DNA of 10,104 nt, from contig DAOJ01000059.1 in NCBI GenBank assembly GCA_002502365.1, positions 1 to 10,104 on the forward strand. Reading direction: 5' to 3'. Source of the DNA: Euryarchaeota archaeon UBA106. GTDB lineage: Archaea > Thermoplasmatota > Poseidoniia > Poseidoniales > Thalassarchaeaceae. Under the pieces are notes generated by a model, which was not told the DNA's origin, searched no databases, and worked only from the letters and a program-made list of their open reading frames with translations. Positions 1-4,518 of this stretch are shown here, one piece after another. The stretch's first letter is position 1. Each line of letters starts with the position of its first letter. Position numbers and translations under genes: made by a program.

Positions 1-1
1 A

Positions 2-196
2 ACCGGTCTTCATGAGACTCAAAGTATACACGAATTCTCCTACGGAGTCTCAGATAGAGGAGCTTCAATTCGAATTCCAATCGGTACAATCGAAGATGGT
101 TGGAAGGGCCGATTAGAAGACAGACGACCGTCTTCTAATGGAGATCCTTACAAGATTGGAGCAGTAGTAATTACCACTACTAAATCTGCGTATTAG
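2..196 (+). CDS. Glutamine synthetase, type II (eukaryote-like), C-terminal fragment
   Basis: The frame is open from the window edge and encodes the last 64 residues before a TAG stop; the 5' part lies outside. Glutamine synthetase makes glutamine from glutamate, ammonia and ATP in the cytoplasm. The fragment begins TGLHETQSIHEFSYGV, continues with RGASIRIP, then LEDRRPSSNGDPY. These match the C-terminal active-site blocks of the GSII class (HET..I..FS.GV, R..SIRIP, EDRRP..N.DP), typical of eukaryotes and some bacteria. The usual GSI of archaea and bacteria has a differently spaced C-terminus ending in its own R-S/P-D block. The gene converges with the Nudix gene, with only 7 bp between the two stop codons. 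A 9-bp hairpin at 216-238 may define the mRNA end. Class assignment is confident; full length and regulation cannot be seen. Confidence 0.88.
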   Translation, partial: TGLHETQSIHEFSYGVSDRGASIRIPIGTIEDGWKGRLEDRRPSSNGDPYKIGAVVITTTKSAY

Positions 197-203
197 AATC
201 GTC

Positions 204-713
204 CTATGGATTAGTCATTAATTTGCTCCAAATTAATGAGAATGCGGGTGAGAAGATCGTAGAGTCGTGTAGATTAGAATCATCTAAAGTTTCTATTGAG
301 AACCACTTAATTTCTGAAATTTCATCCACATTAGGTGAAAATGGACCTTCTGAAAAATGCCGATAAATCCAAGAGAATTCATTGTCGGTTTCCTTACAAG
401 CATCCACTTTGAACATCTTCTCAGGAACTCCTTCGAATTTAACGCCCAATTCTTCCCAAGATTCTCTAATCACGGCTTCATCATAGGTCTCACCTGAATC
501 AACATGTCCGGATACTGAAGAATCCCAAGTTCCTGGAAATGTATCCTTTTCTATAGACCTTTTTTGTAGTAGGACTGACCCTTGTTTGTTGAAAATTAGT
601 AGATGGACAGACCTATGTTTCAGGCCTCTTTTGTGAACCTCATTCCTACTAGCAGACCCAATGACTTTGTCACTGTCGTTGACTATATCAAAAACCTCAG
701 AGTTCTCATCCAT
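204..713 (-). CDS. Nudix hydrolase, YfcD / IPP-isomerase-like
   Basis: 169 residues. A complete Nudix box lies at residues 69-91: G69, E75, R83-E84, E87-E88, G90, V91. This is the helix that binds Mg2+ for hydrolysis of a nucleoside diphosphate linked to another moiety. The preceding segment (HRSVHLLIFNKQGSVLLQKR, then KDTFPGTWD) resembles the YfcD and type I isopentenyl-diphosphate isomerase branch. The catalytic Cys that isomerases carry in their NTCCSHP-type motif is absent (here SSVSGH), so a hydrolase is more likely than an isomerase. The substrate is unknown. The ATG shares one base with the stop codon of the upstream oxidase gene (TAATG), implying one transcript and translational coupling. 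A 9-bp inverted repeat sits inside its last codons. No signal peptide or membrane segment is seen, so it is probably cytosolic. Confidence 0.87.
   Translation of the reverse strand: MDENSEVFDIVNDSDKVIGSASRNEVHKRGLKHRSVHLLIFNKQGSVLLQKRSIEKDTFPGTWDSSVSGHVDSGETYDEAVIRESWEELGVKFEGVPEKMFKVDACKETDNEFSWIYRHFSEGPFSPNVDEISEIKWFSIETLDDSNLHDSTIFSPAFSLIWSKLMTNP
216..238. repeat. Perfect 9-bp inverted repeat at the convergent gene ends
   Basis: CATTAATTT (216-224) and AAATTAATG (230-238) flank a 5-nt loop. The repeat starts 20 bp after the glutamine synthetase stop and lies inside the last codons of the Nudix gene. With only 7 bp between the stops, any 3' signal for glutamine synthetase has to overlap the Nudix frame, and this hairpin is the obvious candidate. 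It lacks a following T-run. Confidence 0.4.
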
Positions 714-1651
714 TAGGACTCCTCGATAAGTGATACAACCTCGTCAGCACAACCCCAGGAAAGGGTCACGCCTGCACCTCCGTGTCCATAATTATGGATG
801 ATTAAGGTGTCATTAACGATCTCAGATTCCAAACGAACTTCACTTCTTGATGGACGTAGTCCAACTGATTCTCCGATAATCTTGCTTCGGTCGAGTTCTG
901 GCCAAACCGCTTCGCATTTTTCTAGGATAGTTTCACGGTCAGAATCACGTAATTCAAGGCTCCAGTCGTCACTTTGAGCAGTTCCTCCAAGTACTGTACA
1001 ATCCCTCCTAGCAATTGTATAGGTCAAGGTCTCTGGTTGTTGGTCAAATCTACCAAATCCTGGGTCTTGATCTATGTAGATAATCTGGCCACGAACTGGT
1101 TTGACCTCTGTATCTTGACATAGCTCCCTAGCACCGATACCGCTACAATTTACAATAACGTCTGCAGAAATTTCATCCAAATCTTCTACTACGTTTTCTT
1201 CGATTATTCCACCTAGTTCACGTGTACGTTGCAATAGCCAAGGCATGTAGTGATGCATTTCTATAATTGGTGATTCAAATTCCCATCCAAAAATCCAGCC
1301 TTCTGGAATTTCGTCAGATTCTAGTACTCGAAAGTGAGTGATATTATTTCTCCAACCGGGAAGTTCCACAACTTCGCGAAGGTATTCTCTACCAAACCTC
1401 ATTGTAATTCCTGACATAGGTTCTTCTTCTCCTAATCTCATTAGTTCTGAATAAGTTTCAGCACCCCAGCGATCAGTTTTCTCGATTGGATGAGCTAAAA
1501 ATGGGTACCACAAAGCAGCAGCGACATCCGATACCAAATCCGGTGAAAATTCTTTAGCCATAATTCGAACATCATAGCCCTTTTCAAGCAACCTAATTGC
1601 ACACGAGAGGCCAGATACACCTGCGCCAACCACCACGCATTCCATATTCAT
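713..1651 (-). CDS. D-amino-acid oxidase family FAD-dependent oxidoreductase
   Basis: About 312 residues from the ATG at 1651. The family oxidises D-amino acids (DAAO) or acidic D-amino acids (DASPO) with O2 to the 2-oxo acid, ammonia and H2O2. The N-terminus is a Rossmann dinucleotide-binding loop, VVVGAGVSGLSCA (G9, G11, G14). Near the C-terminus IIHNYGHGGAGVTLSWGCA fits the DAO signature pattern residue for residue. GLRPSRSEVRLE places R273 where DAAO has its carboxylate-binding Arg283, and Y211 in the LTYTI segment aligns with Tyr228 of pig DAAO. Length is slightly below the usual 340-350. No peroxisomal SKL end is present. Substrate choice between neutral and acidic D-amino acids, or a glycine-oxidase-like role, cannot be settled. 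An upstream GTG at 1669 is also in frame but would put extra residues ahead of the Rossmann strand; a third option is ATG 1645. It is the first gene of a pair with the Nudix gene. Confidence 0.86.
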   Translation of the reverse strand: MNMECVVVGAGVSGLSCAIRLLEKGYDVRIMAKEFSPDLVSDVAAALWYPFLAHPIEKTDRWGAETYSELMRLGEEEPMSGITMRFGREYLREVVELPGWRNNITHFRVLESDEIPEGWIFGWEFESPIIEMHHYMPWLLQRTRELGGIIEENVVEDLDEISADVIVNCSGIGARELCQDTEVKPVRGQIIYIDQDPGFGRFDQQPETLTYTIARRDCTVLGGTAQSDDWSLELRDSDRETILEKCEAVWPELDRSKIIGESVGLRPSRSEVRLESEIVNDTLIIHNYGHGGAGVTLSWGCADEVVSLIEES

Positions 1652-1730
1652 GCGGAGTCTAACTATCACTTCACATCAACGGTCCAAAAGTGTCTTGAGA
1701 CTCCTCTGTTTGTCAGGTGCCAGAAATAAT
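1652..1730. promoter_or_regulatory. Divergent intergenic region with inverted repeats
   Basis: This 79-bp spacer separates the divergent oxidase and zinc-ribbon genes and must hold both promoters. A 7-bp inverted repeat GGAGTCT (1654-1660) / AGACTCC (1698-1704) has arms 37 bp apart, and a nested short palindrome GTCTTGAGAC lies at 1692-1701. No clear TATA box or Shine-Dalgarno is visible for either gene, which fits leaderless or near-leaderless transcripts. An operator role for the repeats is speculative. Confidence 0.35.
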
Positions 1731-1925
1731 ATGCCGAAGGTGAAAAAACCAAAGGGCGGATGGTATATTCCTAGGAAAAAAAAGCGCCGTTCAGGACCTA
1801 GAGTTGCTCCGAGCGAAAGGGGATTACCCCCTTGTCCTGCTTGTGGCGAATGGTCTATGCAAAAGGACAATAATCGAGTCGAGCTCTATTGTGGTGCATG
1901 TGGAGCAATCCTAAGTTCTAGCTGA
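1731..1925 (+). CDS. Small basic zinc-ribbon protein
   Basis: 64 residues from ATG 1731. The N-terminal third is strongly basic (MPKVKKPKGG, then RKKKRRSG), followed by a four-Cys zinc ribbon CPACGEW...YCGACG with 15 residues between the two CxxC knuckles. The architecture, a Lys/Arg-rich tail plus a single zinc ribbon, suggests a nucleic-acid- or ribosome-associated protein. It is faintly like the basic-tail/zinc layout of Elf1-type elongation factors, but the Cys spacing is shorter and no specific family is recognised. The frame is open upstream to 1650, but that extension overlaps the divergent oxidase start and lacks zinc-ribbon-like composition, so the internal ATG is preferred. One base separates its TGA from the ATG of a 29-codon reading frame (1927-2016). 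Confidence 0.72.
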   Translation: MPKVKKPKGGWYIPRKKKRRSGPRVAPSERGLPPCPACGEWSMQKDNNRVELYCGACGAILSSS

Positions 1926-1926
1926 A

Positions 1927-2016
1927 ATGAAGGCTGAAACTCAAATGTATCAACGTCTACCGAGCATTGTCGCTGTGATGAGGAACCGCACCGGATGCCT
2001 TGGGCGTCGCGAGTGA
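1927..2016 (+). other. Possible 29-codon small reading frame in the zinc-ribbon/PrsW spacer
   Basis: An ATG one base after the zinc-ribbon stop opens a 29-codon frame (starting MKAETQMYQRLPSIVAVM) that ends at TGA 2014-2016. That stop overlaps another ATG (2016), giving an 11-codon frame whose TGA overlaps the ATG of the PrsW-like gene. No homology is recognised and there is no good Shine-Dalgarno. Its Arg codons (CGT, CGC) are GC-richer than in neighbouring genes. It overlaps the candidate structured RNA, so it may be a leader peptide or simply chance. Confidence 0.2.
1943..1950 (+). promoter_or_regulatory. Weak TATA-like element ahead of the candidate RNA
   Basis: AAATGTAT is centred about 23 bp before the start of the terminal stem at 1969, which is roughly the archaeal TATA-to-start distance. 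The match is poor, and it matters only if the RNA at 1969-2033 is real. Confidence 0.2.
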
Positions 2017-2033
2017 TGGGCGATCTGAGCGAC
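1969..2033 (+). ncRNA. Candidate C/D-box-like structured RNA
   Basis: This 65-nt GC-rich segment lies between two AT-richer genes. It has a perfect box C (GTGATGA, 1975-1981) and a perfect box D (CTGA, 2025-2028). They are closed by a terminal stem GTCGC (1969-1973) / GCGAC (2029-2033), with T1974 facing the A of box D; this is the arrangement of a kink-turn-forming C/D sRNA, which guides 2'-O-methylation in archaea. A second box-C-like GTGATGG (2013-2019) follows another GTCGC (2006-2010), but lies only 5 nt before box D, too close for a normal D guide. D' is at best a degenerate CGGA (1992-1995). No rRNA or tRNA target could be assigned. It could instead be a leader structure of the downstream gene. 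Confidence 0.35.
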
Positions 2034-2037
2034 ACTA

Positions 2038-2044
2038 AGGTGAT
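2038..2044 (+). promoter_or_regulatory. Shine-Dalgarno of the PrsW-like gene
   Basis: AGGTGAT matches the GGAGGTGAT core complementary to the 16S rRNA 3' end, 3-5 nt before ATG 2048, and supports that start. It lies just 3' of the candidate structured RNA, so folding there could affect ribosome access. Confidence 0.6.
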
Positions 2045-2047
2045 ACA

Positions 2048-3622
2048 ATGACACGCATTATTGTGGATGCGAGCGGTAAGAGATATTTGTTGGAGGATCC
2101 TGCCCCGCTATCCGTAGCACCCTCAAACATCCGATTGGCCACAAAAAGCAAGCCATGGAATAATTACTGGAGAATGTTAGGAACGGTAATTCTAGCATTT
2201 ATTCTAATTTGGTTTGGCCTTACAGTAATTATTGCGGGTTTAATTTACAATGAATCTATACTCACTGCTTTTGGAGCCGTATGTTCATTACTCCCTCTCC
2301 CAGTACTGATTTGGCTCCATAAACCTAAACTGATGCATGTTCGCTTAGCAATTCCACATGCAGATGGTAAAACTCATCACCCATTAACGGAAGGGGGCTC
2401 CCTTAAAACTCCAGAAAAAACAAAGTTTCAACGTTTTATAATTCCAGACGATTCTGTACTAGATTTACCACCACTTCGCCAAGTTTGGGGTATTTTCATC
2501 GTGATTATTGTGGGTGGTTCTGCTCTTTCAATTCCATTGATTTTGTCATTATTATCTGGAGACGAGGATATATTCTCTATCGTTTTCATTGTATCATTTT
2601 TACCTGTAATGCTACTTTCAATTGCTGCATTTTCAATTCCAGTTTTCGCTTGGTGGGCAACCTCTTCGAAAATAATCGGTTTGCCAACAAGAAGAAGAGA
2701 TGCCGAAGCCTGGATGATTGCTGGAATGGCTTCTGCACTTCCAGCACTGATAGTTAATTCGTTTATTTTTCCATCATTACTTCCCGGTGGTCTTTCTCAA
2801 AGTACTGAATTTGCTTTAACAGCAACAATTAGTGCACCAATTGGTGAAGAAATATTCAAATTCCTCGCAATTTGTTTATTTTTACCATCTATTAGAAATG
2901 CAAGAAAAGGGTTTCAAATAGGGTTTACAGTGGGTTTGGGCTTTGCCTTGATTGAGAATCTAACGTATATCATTGGAAGTGGAATGGGCGGGGCACTTAC
3001 TCTAACACTGACCACATTAATGAGAGGTATCGGCTCAATCCCAGGGCATGGATTATGGACTGGAATTTCCGGTTTTGGATTAGGGTATTTCGCTCAAACA
3101 ACTGAAGCCAATAAACGAATGAAATGGATCTTAAATCGATTAAGTATCAAATCCGTTGATTTAGTTGAAAATTTTGGAATTGATGTTGATGGGGATGGAG
3201 ACTACTCTGGATATGATAATTTCAGGCCAACTTTTGAAGAGATTATGGGAGAAAATGAAAATCAGAATGTATGGGGGTTAATTGATTCGAAAACGGGAGA
3301 AACCATTGATACTATGGGTCTGCAAACTTCTGAGATTAGCCATGCCCTAGTTACTTCAACACAAGCTTCTGAATATAGGAAAAATGATGGATTCAGAATT
3401 TTGCCTCCCTCGAACGTTTTTAGTTGTCTGATTTTAGCAATCTTAGGCCATGCTTTTTGGAATGGAACCTCCGTTGGAGTCGACCTATTAGGGAGAATCA
3501 TAGGTCTTGGTTCTGGTGGTGTAATTGTTCTATCATTGGCATGGGTTGCCGTATTAATCACCGGGTTACTAATTATAGCCCGGGCGGTTTTCAAGGGTAT
3601 CCGTTCGTTACCCCATGATTGA
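2048..3622 (+). CDS. PrsW-like intramembrane metalloprotease with acidic insert
   Basis: 524 residues, starting at an ATG preceded by GGTGAT (Shine-Dalgarno, 5-nt gap). PrsW proteins are polytopic membrane proteases; in Bacillus PrsW cleaves an anti-sigma factor. The hallmark motifs are present in order: EEIFK (E267, E268, K271), ENLTY (E303), GHGLW (H334) and HAFWNG (H468), each inside or at the edge of a hydrophobic helix. About ten membrane segments are visible (near 43-67, 71-90, 147-168, 174-198, 222-245, 254-281, 287-312, 315-350, 457-477, 482-510). A hydrophilic insert of about 105 residues (352-456) lies between the two His-bearing helices. It contains D379-V-D-G-D-G-D385...D390, resembling a calcium-binding loop. 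A soluble N-terminal 40 residues precede the first helix. Substrate unknown. The gene is followed by DUF92 on the same strand after 55 bp. Confidence 0.82.
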   Translation: MTRIIVDASGKRYLLEDPAPLSVAPSNIRLATKSKPWNNYWRMLGTVILAFILIWFGLTVIIAGLIYNESILTAFGAVCSLLPLPVLIWLHKPKLMHVRLAIPHADGKTHHPLTEGGSLKTPEKTKFQRFIIPDDSVLDLPPLRQVWGIFIVIIVGGSALSIPLILSLLSGDEDIFSIVFIVSFLPVMLLSIAAFSIPVFAWWATSSKIIGLPTRRRDAEAWMIAGMASALPALIVNSFIFPSLLPGGLSQSTEFALTATISAPIGEEIFKFLAICLFLPSIRNARKGFQIGFTVGLGFALIENLTYIIGSGMGGALTLTLTTLMRGIGSIPGHGLWTGISGFGLGYFAQTTEANKRMKWILNRLSIKSVDLVENFGIDVDGDGDYSGYDNFRPTFEEIMGENENQNVWGLIDSKTGETIDTMGLQTSEISHALVTSTQASEYRKNDGFRILPPSNVFSCLILAILGHAFWNGTSVGVDLLGRIIGLGSGGVIVLSLAWVAVLITGLLIIARAVFKGIRSLPHD

Positions 3623-3677
3623 GTTTCATCTAGGGAATGCTTCATCATCCTCCTTTGTTGGAACAGTATCGTAGACA

Positions 3678-4415
3678 ATGGACCCTACCTCTGACCAGTT
3701 AATTTCAGTCGGGCTTGTTTTCGGCTTAATGATGCTTTCAGCGGTTCGTGGAATGCTGAACCGTAGTGGCTTAATTGCTGCGGCTATGATTGGCCTCACG
3801 GTTTCTTTGTTTGGTCATTGGACTTGGTTGACAATTCTAATTTCCTTTTTGGCAGTTGGTTCCTTAGCAACCTTGTGGAGGTATGAAGAAAAAGCGGCTT
3901 TGAGGGTTGCAGAAGAAAACAAAGGCGCTCGAGGTTGGAAGAATGTAATGGCCAACGGAGGCGTCGCCTCTATTGTTGCGGTATTCAATTTCATCCTTGA
4001 TCAACCAGACTGGGCTTACCTAGCCGCTTGTGCCTCCATCTCTGTGGCTGCTTCTGATACCCTAGCCTCTGAAATTGGTAGCCTAGACTCTCGAACTCGC
4101 AGTATAATCAATCTGGAAGCTGTACCTGCGGGGACTAATGGGGGTATGTCGGTGACAGGAACATTTGCCGCATTAGCCGGAGCGGCATTGATTGGCTTCC
4201 TCTCAGTTAGCCTTTCTTCGATAACGGATGTTGAAATCCCTCTACTAACACTGATGATTGCAGTAACTGCAATTGGCTGGCTTGGGTGTCAAGTTGATTC
4301 CATTCTTGGTGCTATCCTCGAGAATAGGGGTTTAATTGGAAAACACAGCGTAAATTTTCTTGCTACCCTATCTGGAGCGTTAATGGCTATACTTTTCCAT
4401 GCGCGCTTCCTCTAG
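3678..4415 (+). CDS. DUF92 family integral membrane protein (VTE6-like)
   Basis: 245 residues, almost entirely hydrophobic helices. The conserved DUF92 blocks are present in order: RGWKNVMANGG (85-95), ASDTLASEIG (125-134) and VPAGTNGGMS (149-158), followed by the GCQVDSILGA and RGLIGKHSVNFLATL segments. Plant VTE6, a DUF92 member, is a CTP-dependent phytyl-phosphate kinase. By analogy, archaeal members may phosphorylate isoprenyl phosphates such as geranylgeranyl phosphate for lipid or quinone salvage; this is inference, as archaeal DUF92 proteins are largely uncharacterised. The length is normal for the family. No clear Shine-Dalgarno precedes ATG 3678. It is probably cotranscribed with the PrsW-like gene 55 bp upstream. 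Its stop codon sits in the loop of a perfect hairpin (4403-4425). Confidence 0.85.
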   Translation: MDPTSDQLISVGLVFGLMMLSAVRGMLNRSGLIAAAMIGLTVSLFGHWTWLTILISFLAVGSLATLWRYEEKAALRVAEENKGARGWKNVMANGGVASIVAVFNFILDQPDWAYLAACASISVAASDTLASEIGSLDSRTRSIINLEAVPAGTNGGMSVTGTFAALAGAALIGFLSVSLSSITDVEIPLLTLMIAVTAIGWLGCQVDSILGAILENRGLIGKHSVNFLATLSGALMAILFHARFL

Positions 4416-4440
4416 GAGGAAGCGCTCGTTCATTTTTATA
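4403..4440 (+). terminator. Hairpin at the DUF92 stop plus T-rich tract
   Basis: GCGCTTCCTC (4403-4412) and GAGGAAGCGC (4416-4425) form a perfect 10-bp stem whose 3-nt loop is the TAG stop codon. A T-rich CATTTTTATA follows at 4431-4440. It could end transcription of the PrsW-DUF92 unit or stabilise the mRNA 3' end. The T-rich part also resembles a TATA box for the next gene. Confidence 0.5.
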
Positions 4441-4441
4441 G
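4434..4441 (+). promoter_or_regulatory. TATA-like element for the 774-residue membrane protein gene
   Basis: TTTTATAG lies in the T-rich stretch after the DUF92 hairpin. An archaeal start about 25 bp downstream would fall near 4462-4466, just ahead of the leader hairpin at 4471-4497. It is assigned by position and composition only. Confidence 0.3.
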
Positions 4442-4470
4442 AAACACTCTGAAAATTTAACATTTGAGCG

Positions 4471-4497
4471 CGAGGTTTGAATGCCCATTCAACCTCG
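4471..4497 (+). promoter_or_regulatory. Leader hairpin upstream of the 774-residue membrane protein
   Basis: CGAGGTTTGAATG (4471-4483) pairs with CATTCAACCTCG (4486-4497) with one bulged T, a stable 12-bp stem with a tiny loop. It ends 7 nt before the Shine-Dalgarno. GAGCGC (4466-4471) could alternatively pair with GCGCTC (4422-4427) of the preceding hairpin. It may be an mRNA-stabilising or translation-modulating element. Confidence 0.45.
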
Positions 4498-4503
4498 AGG
4501 GAA

Positions 4504-4513
4504 AAGGAGGTGA
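4504..4513 (+). promoter_or_regulatory. Strong Shine-Dalgarno fixing the start at 4519
   Basis: AAGGAGGTGA is a near-perfect complement of the 16S rRNA 3' end, 5 nt before ATG 4519. It makes an upstream in-frame TTG at 4477 (inside the leader hairpin) very unlikely as the start. Confidence 0.85.
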
Positions 4514-4518
4514 GAACC

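Noticed and set aside
204..713. Type I isopentenyl-diphosphate isomerase
   Set aside because: The similarity is in the Nudix scaffold, but the catalytic Cys region reads SSVSGH instead of NTCCSHP.
1652..1669. GTG start at 1669 extending the D-amino-acid oxidase by six residues
   Set aside because: It adds IVRLR ahead of the Rossmann strand with no ribosome site; the ATGs at 1651 or 1645 put the dinucleotide loop at the usual distance from the N-terminus.
1650..1730. 27-residue N-terminal extension of the zinc-ribbon protein
   Set aside because: It would overlap the divergent oxidase start and fill the whole promoter spacer; the ATG at 1731 begins the basic tail typical of such small proteins.
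3262..3678. 138-codon minus-strand reading frame
   Set aside because: It is antisense to the 3' end of the PrsW-like gene, has no recognisable domain, and the plus-strand frame carries conserved motifs (HAFWNG) there.
4477..4518. TTG start at 4477 for the 774-residue membrane protein
   Set aside because: It lies inside a strong hairpin, would hide the signal peptide behind 14 polar residues, and the ATG at 4519 has a near-perfect Shine-Dalgarno.
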